Notes: generated from the sequence alone by a model not told the origin. A stretch of DNA of 64,000 bases from Clitoria ternatea (GCA_037962975.1 CM075674.1:34114501-34178500); one strand, 5' to 3'; counted from the first letter of the stretch, positions 22,109 through 34,448 are shown. A program made the numbers and translations.

Positions 22109-25100
22109 ATGAGTTTTAGTGTTGTGATACACCATAAGGGGAAGTTTGATGAGGGCCCACCAGTGTTGTATGTTGATAAAGAAATACATGCCATTCATAA
22201 TGTAGACTTGGATAGATGGTCATATTTTGAGGCTAGGTCACTAGTGGAAGACCTTGGATATAGAGGGGAATTTAAGTTGTGGTGGAAGAAATCAAGTGAG
22301 TCTGAGTACAAGAGTTTGACATGGGACACACATGAACTGGAAATGGGTGAGTATGCAGTTAATGAGAATTGTGAGGTTGACTTGTATGTGGAACACTGTG
22401 TAACAGAGACTGAGGAGGTTGTTTGTTTGGGTGGGGCAGTGAGTGTGGGCCATGAAGATGTGGTCTAAGGAGATATGGGTCATCAAGGTGTTGGAAAGGA
22501 ACAAGAGACCCAAAAAATCAAAACCCAAAACCAAGAAGCCCAATATGATAACAGAAATAGGAGAGTAAAGTCTAGCCCTTATGTAACTCCCAATAAAGTA
22601 GTGACCAGGAAAAAAATTTACAAGAGTCGACTGAGGAGTTTGAGGTCCACATATGATTGGCCAACATGTGGGCTAACTGTGGAGCCAACTATAGAGTCAA
22701 CTGAGTTCCCAAGTTATGGGCCAACTGAGGTGGCTAGTGGAGGGAATTTATCAGGTGAAAGTTTTGGTTGTTGTCTCAACACTGAGCAGGAAGAAGTTCT
22801 AGACATAGATGAGCAGCCTGCTCCTGAATCAAGGACTGAACCTGAGCCAAGGAGTGAACCCAATTCAGGAGTAAATTCTGAGTTTTCGGGGGAAATTTTG
22901 GACCCAACAGTAGTGAGCAGGTTGATCAGAGGACTTACTTTAGGGATGAAGACCTACATGGTCTTGTTGATGAGGACTACGGAGACATCGAATCAGGGTA
23001 TGATACTGAAGAAATTCACACTGATGTTGAGACAGACGAGGAAGCCAGAGTTCAGCATGAGGCCTTTGATGAAGAAAAGATGGGGGAGAAGTATGAGTTA
23101 AAGGTTGGAATGGAGTTCCAGACAATGGTGCAATTTAGGCAGGCCATCAAGGAGTATAACTTGTACAAGGGTAGAGAGGGGAAGTTTGTAAAAAATGAAC
23201 CTGAGAGGTGTCGTATGAAATGTACAAATAGTGACTACTGGATGGCTTTTGGTAGCAAAGTAGGGAGAACAAATGTGATTATGTTGAAGGCTTTTGGACC
23301 TCAACACACCTGTCCCAGGGTATTTGACAACAAAAACCAGAATTCTAAATGGGTTGCCAAGATTCTGTTGAAGCACTTAAGGGTGAACTCTAAGCTTACA
23401 ATACCTGAAATCATAGAGATTTTTAGATCTCAACATGTTGTTCAGTTGACTGTTTGGTCTGCCTACAATGGGAGAAGACTTGCACGTGATATGTTAGATG
23501 GTGAAGGTAGCAAGCAGTACAGCATGTTGTGGAGCTACAGTGCAGAGTTAAAACGTGTATCCAATGGTAACAGATATAAGCTAAAGTTGGAGAATCCGGG
23601 TGGAGATTTGCAGCCTTGATTTGGTGCATTTTATATGTGTTTGGATGCCTGCAAGCAAGGTTTTTTGAGTGGTTGCAGGCCCTTTATTGGAGTGGATGGG
23701 TGCCATCTGAAAAACAAATATGGAGGTCAACTTTTAACTGTAGTTGGAAGGGATGCGAATGACCAATATTTTCCACTTGCAGTTGCTGTGGTTGAGGTTG
23801 AAAATAAACAAAGCTGGAGATGGTTTTTGACCCTACTGCTGGAGGATATTGGTGATATGGGTACCAATAGATATGTTTTTATTTCTGACCAACAAAAGGT
23901 ATTGATTTAAGGCTTGTTTAATTTGATATGTAGGCTTTGCTGTTTGATTTGATATTTACTTGACTGAATTGTACTTTCAGGGTTTGTTACAAGTTTTTGA
24001 GGAGTTGCTGGATGGTGTGGAACACAGGTATTGTGTAAGACACTTGTACACAAATTTGAAGAAAAGGTATGGTGGGGGTGCCTTACTCAAAAATCTTATG
24101 CTCAGTGCAAGTAAAGCAACTTATGTTCATGGATGGGAGAGTAAAATGCAACAGATAAAGGAGCTTGATCAGAGGGCATATGATTGGCTAATTGCAATTC
24201 CAAAAGAGACCTGGTGCAGACATGCTTTTTCATATTACCCTTGCTGTGATGTAATCATGAACAACACATGTGAGGCCTTCAACTCAGTTATACTACCTTG
24301 TATGGACAAGCCAATTATTACAATGTTGGAGTGGATCAGACAATATTTATTGGGTAGGTTTGCTAAACTGAGATCAAAGGTGTGGAGAATTGAAGGAGAT
24401 CTTATGCCAAGACCAACTAAGAGACTTCAAAGAGAAGTTGAGTTCAGTGGGGAATGGGTTCCAGTCTGGGCTGGAGACTTGCTTTTTGAGGTGAAACACA
24501 CCAACTCAAACCACATGTTTGTTGTTGATTTAGCTAAAACACATTGCAGTTGTAATTGGTGGGAACTGAATGGAATTCCCTGTAGACATGTTGTATCTGC
24601 TATGAAATACAGAGGTGACACACCTGAGCAATTTGTGTTACCCTGGTACTCCAAAAGCACATATGCCAAGTGTTATGCAGGGATTATACAACCAATTAAT
24701 GGCCAATCCATGTGGCCCCATGTTGATGCACCACATGTCCTCCCTCCCTTATATAAGAGGGGACCTGGCAGACCAAAAAAACTTAGGAGGAGGGACCCCT
24801 ATGAAGAAGACAATCATCCCAAAAGGCCAAGATTTGTGGGCAAGTATCGTTGCACCAAATGTGATGGGACTGGGCATAATAAAACTACATGTCCAAATGT
24901 AAGCCAAAATAGAACCTGTACAGTATCTAACATGTCCCTTTAACTGAATTACTTACCTACAGTATTACAATGTGATATTTTTTTTTCAGGTTGCACCTGC
25001 AAATGGTGAAGTTGATGATACTACACATGATGGAGGCCAACCTGATGGGCAACCTAATGCAACTGATGGCCAACCTGATGGGCAACCTATTGCAACTGAT

Positions 25101-25292
25101 GGCCAACCTGATGGACAGTTTCATGCACCACCTGATGCCACAGCAACACCATCTGTGAGGGGAAGACCCAGAGGAAGGCCAAGGGGAAAGGGAGGGAGGG
25201 GAGCAAGGAGGGAAACACGGTCTGGGACAATGCCAGAGACTACAACTGAATGTTATGACTTCCCAGGAACCCAACAAAGTGTCAAGAAATGA
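22109..25292 (+). pseudogene. MULE transposase (MudrA-like), disrupted
   Basis: A 5' UTR intron (about 21,941-22,106) precedes ATG 22,109. The order is an N-terminal domain (MSFSVVIHHKGKF to LYVEH), an acidic linker, a MuDR plug-like domain (22,990-23,480), and a DDE core with GVDGCHLKNKYGG (about 23,690) and ISDQQ (about 23,883). After an intron (about 23,897-23,980) come RYCVRHLYTNLKKRY, NNTCEAFNS, a SWIM zinc finger (HCSCNWWELNGIPCRH, about 24,543-24,592) and a CCHC knuckle (CTKCDGTGHNKTTC). The last intron is 24,899-24,989, and the final exon holds three DGQPDGQ repeats and AT-hooks (GRPRGRPRG). Breaks: an in-frame TAA at 22,466, a one-base frame change near 22,890, and an in-frame TGA at 23,617 just ahead of the DDE core. 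It would not give a full enzyme. Confidence 0.92.
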
Positions 25293-25837
25293 ATTTACCT
25301 TATTCTCTGTTGTATGAAATGAATGTATTGCCTTGGAACCTGACCAATAGGTCATTCAATTATATGTATATTTTAACAAAGAATGACCAACAGGTCCTTT
25401 AATTTAATGGGTTTTACTTAATTATTGTGTATTGAGTTCCAGGGTTGGATGACTTATTGTGTGCATGGTGTCCCTAAACAAACACATAGATAAAGGACAC
25501 ACAAAGAACAACTTATTGTGTGCATGGTGTCCCTTAATTGAAACCAGAATAACTTCACTGAAACCACAATAACTTCACTGAAACTAGAATAAACACAGAA
25601 ATAACAAACTACATAATTCCATTACAATACTTGTTCATTACAAACCTAAACAGGATAACAAACCTTACATTCAACAAGTCCTTAAACCTTACATTCAACA
25701 AGTCCTTAAACCTTAGATGCTATATGGACAATTTTCCTAAACCCTCTTTACAGTTGTAAGGGCTTTTTCCTAAACCCTAGTCATTGAAAGGTCTTCTTCT
25801 TAACCCCTTTTAAACATGAAGCACCACAACACAACCC

Positions 25838-26312
25838 TCAATGCTTTGTTGCTACATACAACATGATCATCATCAAAGTTATGGCCCAGGATACAATTGT
25901 AACTGTCAATAACATTGAGGATTTGCTTTTCTCAGCCACCAACTTAGACTTCATTTTCGTATTCTTGAGCTGGAATTCCTCACGTAGCTTTTCAAGATCC
26001 CACTTGTAGGTACAACCCTCACTTTCACTCTGTTGAAGCTGAGTGGTATCAGCAGTATGAGCCCATTTGAAAAACCCACAGTCTTCATTCCTCTGAGACA
26101 AGAGAGTACAACCCATAAAAAAAAACCCAACTACAACGAACCTCAATGAAACGATGGCCACTTACCAAGAAAAATGGACACCTCCAGAAGGTCCTTCCAT
26201 TGTTCTTCTTTGTTTTTGAAACAAGAAGAACGGGATGCTCCCCACATCTACATCGAACGTGTTCATTCTTTATGGATGAGGAACACCCAGTTGACACATT
26301 TGATGTTGTCAT
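25838..26312 (-). CDS. GRF-type zinc-finger protein with C-terminal membrane anchor, carried by the MULE
   Basis: There are two exons on the minus strand, 26,312-26,166 and 26,092-25,838, with a GT-AG intron of 73 bases in phase 0, giving 133 residues. Residues 19-60 form a GRF-type zinc finger: CRCG, a stretch with KTKKNNGRTFWRC, then across the splice junction CGFFKWAH. A charged, probably coiled-coil stretch follows (KWDLEKLREEFQLKN). It ends in one hydrophobic segment, SSMLLTVTIVSWAITLMMIM, as in a tail-anchored protein. The layout matches the Arabidopsis At4g04775-like family. The zinc ligands fall on both sides of the intron, which supports the splice model. It is open, unlike the transposase beside it, and sits in the position that the second gene holds in two-gene Mutator elements. 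Its function in transposition is unknown. Confidence 0.8.
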
Positions 26313-26858
26313 GTCTTTTTGAGTTCACCTTCAGAGGTTGAAGACGCAGGCCAACGCAAATAAGTTTTGTTTTCTGGTCCAAATGTTGAAGACATTCCTT
26401 AATTAGGGTTTTTTAATTTGGGGGTTTCTTAATTTGGGGTTTAGGGTAATTAATCACACGTAAGCACTAGCTTCATTAAAATAATATTATTTTTGACAGG
26501 TGTTACTGATGAGGTGGCCCAAACTCATGCCACCTTATCAGTTCAGGGCATCATCCTTAAATTCGTAAACCTAAAATTTAATAAGGGCCAAAACCTAAGG
26601 GTTTTTTTTAGGGGCTTTTTCCTAATCCCTAAACATTAAGAGGGCTAAAAAGGGGTTTTAGCCTTAATTTATTAGTATTTTGCTAACAGATGATGTCGAA
26701 TCTATGGGTAAAAGGTTTTATCCATTAATGAAATTAATCAATTGATACTGGATATCCTTAGTTACACAAACATCCAAAAATTTTCATTATTCAAATTCTC
26801 TTTATGACTTATTCTTTCTCTGTTTCAAGGTTTCTGTATATAGATTAAGAAAAGTAAA

Positions 26859-27563
26859 TGATCCGGTCTCAATACCGGTATCCGATCTGCAAGACATATA
26901 TCAACGTCTTTGTCAAGACATCAACGTGTAACCGGTGTCATCGGTATACATCCGGACTGTAATTCCGTATCAGGCGTTCTCCCTATACCGGTTGTTCAGG
27001 ATAACACCATGACACCGGACAACACACACGTCACTGCGCTAAAGACAAGGATTATTGCTACAGGGATCGATCAATAATTCCCTGCACTACGAGCTAAATT
27101 CTGCTCACGGGGATGGTCAACTTGTTCCCTAATCCTAGTCTATATTCTCCATGCTCAATATAAAATAGCCACTTGACTCAATCATGCTGGTAAGTGCGCA
27201 ATAAAATAATGCTAATGGGAGTTAGTGGTTCCCCACTAACGAGTCCTCGTAAAACGAGCCAATCAGGTATATGAACTCATTTCATTAATGAAGTGAGGGA
27301 TCTTCAACTGAATTTATGAACGATTACTCTCTGAAATACATTCCTTACTTGGAATATCATCACTGACTTGGGACGTCAGAGAATCTTTGCAGGTGACACC
27401 ACCATTCGCCCACTTCAACGCGTTAGGTCGGTGTGAAGGATCTCCAGGACGCCCAATCCGCTCTCCTCATTCAAGGACAACGGATATTACACCGGACAGT
27501 ATTTGCATACTATTTGTGATTGACTTGAGTCCGGATCTCTAGACCCCGGTTCAGGACCGATCA
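26859..27563 (+). repeat. 5' LTR of Tat copy 1
   Basis: It begins TGATCCGGTC and ends GACCGATCA, so the ends form the TGATC/GATCA inverted pair. It is 705 bases long and clearly related to, but diverged from, the 738-base LTRs of Tat copy 2. Confidence 0.93.
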
Positions 27564-27564
27564 T

Positions 27565-27582
27565 TGGCACGCCCGGTGGGAC
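27565..27582 (+). promoter_or_regulatory. primer binding site of Tat copy 1
   Basis: TGGCACGCCCGGTGGGAC lies one base after the LTR. Its TGG start matches a tRNA 3' CCA. Tat elements are generally reported to use tRNA-Arg; I could not check the tRNA here. Confidence 0.75.
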
Positions 27583-27628
27583 ACGATAAAGTTATTCCCA
27601 TATCCTTTGACAGAGCAAGTAATCCAGA

Positions 27629-30600
27629 ATGGAAGGCGAAGCACAAGAAATCGTGGAGAATCAACCTGAAGGCAGAACCAACCCCAATGTCTTCAGGAAG
27701 CTCAACTTTGATTCTCATGGGGGCAGCTCAAAAAAGATAGTAACAGTGTCTAATCCTGATCCTCGTGATGAGCTAATTAGTCAACTCCAAAGGGAACTCG
27801 CTGAATTGCGAAAAGAAAGAAGGCACAGCGAGGATAAGGAATCATCTCGCACACGAAATACTCTCCACACAACTGATGGTGAAAAATCCACCACTCTCCA
27901 ATACTCAAATATCCCTACGTTTGAGGGGAGAGAACAGACTCGTGATTCGGAAGATGAAGCTTCACGAAGGAAGAGAGAGTCAACGACAGCGCCCCCAGTG
28001 TCTTACAAGCTAAAGGTTCCTTTTTCAAGGAGACTTATGAGCATCCACATCCCCAAGCACCTTCAAACTACTCAGCCACTCTCCATCGGAAAATACAATG
28101 GTGAAACTGATTCTACTAAGCACCTTGATGCTTATGTGTTTGAAGCCATGTACTTGGGGGCTGATGAGGATGTGATGTGTCGAATGTTCCCTCGAACGTT
28201 ATCTGAGGAGGCCCTCAGATGGTTTAAAGGTTTACCTTCTGGATCCATAGATTCTTGGGCTGAAATGGCAGCTACTTTTGAGACTCACTTTGTCATCTCT
28301 AGAGACGTGCCCAGGACATCTCATACCTTGGCTCAGATTAAGCAAGGTGAAAACGAAGGCTTAAAAGATTTCTTGAAGAGGTTCTACAAGGAAGCAGCCC
28401 TGGTTCCTAACCTCATAGAGTCTATTAAGCTGCATATCGTTATTGAGGCGTTGCAGCCAGGATCAGCTTTTGCTCTCTCATTAGCGAAAAGCCCTCCTGT
28501 AACTTTTGAGGAGTTCAGGAAAAAAGCCTCAAAATACGTGAGTATAGAGATGCACTTGGAGGCGATAGATGCAAAGAAAAAGCCATCAACACCACCTTCC
28601 CAAACCCAGAAGGGTAAGGAGAAAACGAGGTCAGAACGCATGGAGAGGCCATTCACCAATCCTAAAGTTAATAACCATTCTCCTCGACCTCGAGAAAGGT
28701 ATGTTAATTCCTTCAGCCATTATGCACAGCTATCTGCCAAGCCATCTCAGATTTTGAGAGAGGTCGGATGGCCAGCTTTTAGCATATATGGCATTAGAAG
28801 ACCACCCCCCATGAAAAGACCAGGGAATCCCCGTAAGTACTGTGATTTTCATGAACAGAACGATCATTCCACTGATGAATGCCAAGCTCTAAAGAACGCA
28901 GTTGAAACGCTAATTAGAGAAGGCAAGTTAAAGCAATACCTGTTCAAAGAGAAATCCTTTGACAGAGTAGAGCGGAATGAGAAAAGAGAAAGGGATCCAG
29001 ACGACGGGGATGACAATAACCGTAATCTGGTCAGAAAATTCTCTGCTTCGGAGAAACAAAAGGGTGTGATGACTGATGAAATAGCACACAAAGACGGCGT
29101 GCCTCAGCAACAGCGTCAGGGCCGGCGTGAAGTCATTGACATGATTGCTGGAGGATTCGCTGGAGGAGGAGCTTCAATTACAGCTCGTAAGAATCATCAT
29201 AGAATGATTCTATCTGTGCAAGGGAAAGTCAAAGACAATCGCCCTTACAGAGGTGGGATTGAAGCTCCAACAATCTCTTTCTCCGACGAGGATTTTGGCC
29301 CAACCATTCCTGGTGGTGACGATGCTATGGTCATCACTACAGTGATAGCCAACAAGGACGTCCGAAGAATCCTTGTTGACCAGGGAAGTTCCTGCGATGT
29401 TATTTTCTATAATTGCTTTAAAAGAATGGGTTTTAAAGACTCAGACTTACAGCCTTATACGCAGGAACTAACAGCTTTCAACGGAGCAAAGCAATCGACT
29501 AAAGGGTACCTTGATACCCTTATTTCGTTTGAAGGCGAACCAGGGGCTAGGACGGTTAAATCCTGAGTGCTGGTGATTGATGTCAAATCACCATTTAACG
29601 GCATCATAGGCCGCCCCACACTAAATGCAATGGAGGCAGTTGTTTCAACCCCACATCTCCTTATCAAATTCATTGACAAGGATAATGCTGTTTCATCTAT
29701 CCGGGGTGATCAAGAGATGGCCAGGTACTGCTACAATGTGAGCCTCAACATGACAAAGCTGGAAACCTCCAATAAAAAGAGGAAACTTAATGATTCTGGA
29801 GCAGCTGCTGGATCTGTAAGCCTTGTCGACCTGGACCCTAGGGCGGATTTGAACATCGATCCGTCCAACCCATTAAAGCCCACACCAGATGGAAGTTCCA
29901 GGGAAGTCGTTTTAGGTGATTCTCTAGAAAAGATCACCCATATTAATGACAAGCTAGATACAGAAATGGAGCAGCGACTACTGACGCTCCTGCAAGAATT
30001 TAAAGACCTCTTTGCATGGACTGCAGCCAATATGCCTGGCATAGACCCTGCTTTCTGCTGTCATAAGTTATCCGTCTATCCAGAGACGAGACCGGTTGCC
30101 CAAAAGAAAAGAAGATTGGGCCCAGAGAAACAGAAGGCAGCTTGCCAGCAAACTGAGGAATTGCTGAAGGCCGGATTTATCAAGGAAATCCGTTATTCCT
30201 CTTGGCTATCAAACGTGGTGATGGTCCGTAAATCCAATGGTAAATGGAGAATGTGCATTGATTATGTGGACCTCAACCGTTGCTGTCCAAAGGATCCTTA
30301 TCCTCTTCCTAATATAGATCGGATGGTAGATGATTCCTCTGGTTATCAATACCTGAGCTTCATGGATGCTTATTCAGGTTACAACTAGATTCTGATGTGT
30401 GAAGAGGATCAAGAAAAGACAGCTTTCATAAATGATCGTGGTGTCTTTTGCTATACAGTTATGCCCTTTGGCCTGAAAAATACTGGGGCAACATATCAGC
30501 GCATGATCAACAAGGTTTTTGAAGGTATGCATACCAAGCTTGTTGAAGTGTACATTGATGATATAATAGCCAAGACACCGGTTGGAGGTGATCATATTGA

Positions 30601-32236
30601 AGACCTACGCCAAGTATTCACCCGTTTGAGAGAATTTAACATGAGGCTAAACCCAATGAAATGCACCTTCGCTGTCCCTGCTGGGAAGTTCTTGGGTTTC
30701 ATGTTAACTCAACGAGGTATTGAAGCCAATCCAGGGAAGTGTCAAACGATTCTAGACATGCAGAGTCCAAAGAATCTGAGAGAAGTCCAATCCCTGAATG
30801 GAAAAGTGGCAGCTTTGGCACGATTCATGCCAAAAATGGCTCACAGATCCCTCCCTCTGTATAAGATACTGAAAAAGTCCAAGAAATTCGAGTGGGGTCA
30901 GGAACAAGAGAAAGCATTCCAAGAGCTTAAGGAGGTGTTATCCAAACCTCCTATTCTCACAAAGCCTGACCCTGAAGACACACTCATCCTATACTTGGCT
31001 ATTTCAGATGAAGCTTTGGGCGTTGCCTTGATAAAAGAAACTCCCGATGGACAGAGACCAGTTTATTTCACTAGCAAGACCTTACAAGGTGCTGAGATCC
31101 GGTATCAAAAAATCGAAAAGGCCGCCCTCGCTGTTGTTTGGGCCTCTCGACGGCTGCGTCCGTACTTTCACACCCATCCAATCATAGTGAGAACGGATTT
31201 ACCACTCCGCTCTGTATTAATCAAGCCCGATCTCGCTGGGAGGATGATCAAATGGTCAATTGAACTCTCTGAGTTTGATATATCCTATGAACCCCGAAGC
31301 GCTATTAAAGCTTAAGTCCTGGCTGATTTTATTGTGGAAATGACAGGGACTGATCCAGATTCCCCTCGTGTCCATTGGACCATTTACGTTGATGGTTCAT
31401 CGAACCAAAGAGGCTCTAGAGCGGGTGTAGTTCTAGAAAGTGACGACGGAGTACACCTGGAAATCTCCCTTCGCTTTAATTTCAAAACATCCAACAACCA
31501 AGCTGAGTACGAAGCTTGTTTGGCCGGACTGAGAGCTGCAATCGACATCGGAGCTTCTAAGGCGACACTCTGCAGCGATTCACAACTGGTGATTTCATAA
31601 ATCTTAGGAGATTATCAAGCTCGTAAACCCCAACTCCAATTATACTTGAATTGTGTCAAGGAGTTGAGAGAGAAATTCTCGAAAATGGAATTCAAGCATG
31701 TTCCACGCGAAGAGAATACTAGAGCGGATATACTCTCCAGATTAGCAAGCACCAAACGACCAGGTAGCACCACTACGCTGGTTCAAAGCACACTAACGTC
31801 GCCCAGCATTCCTCTTTTCCCTTCTCTAAACGCCATAATGACTAACTCCCTATATGGAGACACATGGATGGCCCCCTACATCCGTTATTTGGCTGATGGA
31901 CAGCTGCCTACAGATGAGAAGGAAAAGACAAGGATAAGGAGGGAATTACCATATTTCACCATGATCGATGGTAATCTTTACAGAAGGGCGCTCTCCGTGC
32001 CCTACTTGATTTGTCTCAAAGAGAATGAGGTGCAAGACGTAATGGAGGAAGTGCATGAAGGACAATGCGGACACCACGCCGGAGGAAGAAGCTTAATGCA
32101 AAAAATCCTCAGGACTGGATACTGGTGGCCCACGATAAAGCAAGACTCCATTGACTTCGTCAAAAAATGCGACGCTTGCCAAAAATTCTCTAATCTTCAC
32201 CACACACCGGCGGAAGAACTCTTCACATCCGCTGTT
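27629..32236 (+). pseudogene. gag-pol of Tat copy 1, part 1 (four in-frame stops)
   Basis: The frame encodes gag (HLDAYVFEAMYLGADEDVMC), a CxxHx4HxxxxC-type finger (YCDFHEQNDHSTDEC), aspartic protease (LVDQGSSCDVIFYN), reverse transcriptase (MCIDYVDLN, VYIDDIIAK), RNase H, archaeal-type RNase H (WTIYVDGSSNQRGS) and the zinc-binding start of integrase. The whole stretch is in one frame with no frameshift. It is cut by stops at 29,564 (TGA), 30,386 (TAG), 31,313 (TAA) and 31,598 (TAA). At the same codons copy 2 has CGG, CAA, CAA and CAG. Part 1 ends where the Athila element entered; the TGA at 32,237-32,239 is the first three bases of the Athila LTR. Confidence 0.95.
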
Positions 32237-32512
32237 TGATGATGCATGATTTATTTCTAATTCTCCATTTTAAATGTGTATAATTTGCCATCACTTAATG
32301 TGTAATATAATGCATTTTAACACATTTTTATCATTTGATCTTTATGTAATATTTGATTGATAATTTGTGCCAAAAGAAAATAGATCAAAGAAACTCAAGA
32401 ATTCCAATCCAAAATGAAGATCAAAGTGCCTAAGAATCAAAGGAACCAAGAAATATTCAAAAAGATCTCAAAAAGGGTGAAAAAGTGTGCAAATTATGGA
32501 GAATCAGGGGGA

Positions 32513-32718
32513 TGAATCGATTCATCCCCCTCCTGAATCGATTCATACGGATTTAAAGCACCCAGGAAGTGAAATTCTGCAAAATGAATCGATTCATACG
32601 GATTTCAAAGGCAATGAATTGATTCTTTCCTCCTTTGAATCGATTCATACGGTTATTTTTGGCCCAGGATTGCATTTTGCAAGCATGAATTGATTCCTCC
32701 CACCAATGAATCGATTCA
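32513..32718. repeat. seven palindromes TGAATCGATTCA in the Athila 5' LTR
   Basis: Copies start at 32,513, 32,534, 32,585, 32,615, 32,636, 32,686 and 32,707. Those at 32,615 and 32,686 have TTGATT in place of TCGATT; the 3' LTR keeps TCGATT at both places. Several are followed by TACGGATTT. The cluster lies about 180 bases upstream of the LTR TATA box. Confidence 0.9.
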
Positions 32719-32890
32719 TGAGTGAATAATTGGCCCAGAAACACGTTTTCAAGCTTCTGGAAGGTGGGCAAAGCACTGAGTATGGTGGGCAAGGCACTCA
32801 AATTGATCATGGAGCACCATGGAATTGTAAATTCAAGAGTGCATCTTCCATTATGAATTAATTATGGCATTAATTTTGCTTTTGAACTCC

Positions 32891-32899
32891 TATAAATAG
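32891..32899 (+). promoter_or_regulatory. TATA box of the Athila 5' LTR
   Basis: TATAAATAG followed by CACC is a textbook plant TATA box, conserved at 58,082-58,090 in the 3' LTR. It marks the U3/R side of the LTR promoter. Confidence 0.75.
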
Positions 32900-33645
32900 C
32901 ACCAAGAGGAAGGGGCAAAGACACCATTCTTCATACACACCATTCTTCATTTTCTTCCTTCATTCATTCTCTGTTCTTCTTCTCTGTGGAATTCTTCCAG
33001 CAAAAGTTCTTCATTTCCGGGTTAGTTTCTTTGTTTGTAGTTGTAATTATGGAGGGCTAAAACCCTTAGATTGATTTTCTTGGAGAATGTTGTAATGTAA
33101 TTTTGAGGTCATTAATTTTAATATAGTATGCTTTTATTATTGTTATTTCTTCATAATCATTCTCTACTTATTTAATTCCATTTTGTTTAATTGAATTTGT
33201 ATGCTTAATCGGTTTAGTTATTCAAATGGAGTAAAATAAGATTTCAAATTAGAATGGATTAAGGAAATATGCATGCTTAATGAATATTTTCATAATCACT
33301 TTTAATAATTATGGTTTGCTTAATTCCATAATTTGAGAATAGATTATGTATATAGGCGATGTTCTTATGTATGCTCAATAATTCCTAGATTTTAAGATCT
33401 TGACTCCTTTTGCTTAATTAGGATGCTTGATTAAAATATTCATTTTTAAATGAAAGTAAAGGAATTGTGAATTGAAAAAGACGCTTAGTTGATCAATTCA
33501 AATTGAGCTAAGAAATTAACATTAATAAGTATACAAGTTATCTTTAGTGAACCAAGGATAAATTTATTTACAATACTCCAAGAAAATCAATCGCTTGTTA
33601 TTTATTGTTTTAAATCCTTTATTTACTTTGTTTTAATTTTAATTG

Positions 33646-34383
33646 TGATCCGGTCTCAATACCGGTATCCGATCTTCTATACATATTTCAACGTCTTTGA
33701 TAAGACATCTACGTGTAACCGGTGTCATCGGTATACATCCGGACTGTAATTCCGTATCAGGCGTTCTCCCTATACCGGTTATCCAGGATAACACCATGAC
33801 ATCGGATAATACACACGTCACTGTGCAAAAGACAAGGATTGCTACTACAGGGATCGATCAATAATTCCCTGCACTACGAGCCAAATTCTGCTCACGGGAA
33901 TGGTCAACTTGTTCCCTAATCCTAGTCTACATTCTCTATGCTCAATATAAAATAGCCACTTGACCCAATCATGCAGGTAAGTGCGCAATATAATAATGCT
34001 AATGGGAGTTGGTGGTTCCCCACCAACGAGTCCTCGTTAATCGAGCCAATCAGGTATATGAACTAACTTCATGATTGAAGTTAGGGATCTTCATCTTCTG
34101 GTTCAGCTCTTTACGACTGATTCCTCTCTGAATACATTCCTTACTTGGAATATAATCACTGACTTGAGCGTCGGAGAATCTTTGCAGGTGACACCACCAT
34201 TCGCCCACTTCAACGCGTTAGGTCGGTGTGAAGGATCTCCTGAACGCCCAATCCGTTCTCTTCATTCTAGGACAACGGATACCTGCATCGGATACACATA
34301 CATCCGGTCTACTTGACGGTATTGACATACTATTCGTGACTGGCTTGAGATCGGATCCCTTGACCCCGGTCCAGGACAGATCA
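33646..34383 (+). repeat. 5' LTR of Tat copy 2
   Basis: 738 bases, TGATCCGGTC to GACAGATCA. The only difference from the 3' LTR that I find is G here (CTTTGCAGG, about 34,183) versus A (CTTTACAGG, about 50,024). Confidence 0.97.
33946..33954 (+). promoter_or_regulatory. TATA box of Tat copy 2 LTR
   Basis: TATAAAATA lies about 300 bases into the LTR, repeated at 49,787-49,795 in the 3' LTR and present in the LTR of Tat copy 1. It is the likely U3 promoter. Confidence 0.55.
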
Positions 34384-34384
34384 T

Positions 34385-34402
34385 TGGCACGCCCAGTGGG
34401 AC
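34385..34402 (+). promoter_or_regulatory. primer binding site of Tat copy 2
   Basis: TGGCACGCCCAGTGGGAC lies one base after the LTR. It differs from copy 1 by one base (A for G at the eleventh position). Confidence 0.75.
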
Positions 34403-34448
34403 ACGATAAAGTTATTCCCATATCCTTTGACAGAGCAGGTAATCCACC

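Larger units (their letters stand above)
21336..26672 (+). mobile_element. complete Mutator-like element (MULE) with 9-bp target duplication
   Basis: The element spans 21,345-26,663 (5,319 bp). It begins GGCTAAAACCCC and ends with the inverse, GGGGTTTTAGCC. The inverted repeats extend about 230 bases (21,345 to about 21,575 and about 26,435 to 26,663), with matching words such as GATGAGGTGGC and CACGTAAGCACT. The perfect 9-bp duplication TTAATTTAT flanks it at 21,336-21,344 and 26,664-26,672; nine bases is the Mutator hallmark. Inside are a broken transposase (plus) and a GRF zinc-finger gene (minus), placed tail to tail. Confidence 0.95.
32237..33645 (+). repeat. 5' LTR of the Athila element, first part
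   Basis: 1,409 bases up to the insertion of Tat copy 2. The remaining 240 bases are at 50,230-50,469. Compared with the 3' LTR (57,428-59,078) I count fewer than ten differences, for example TTTATTTC/TTTATCTC near the start and GGCGAT/GGTGAT at 33,356, plus a C-run length change. Confidence 0.95.
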
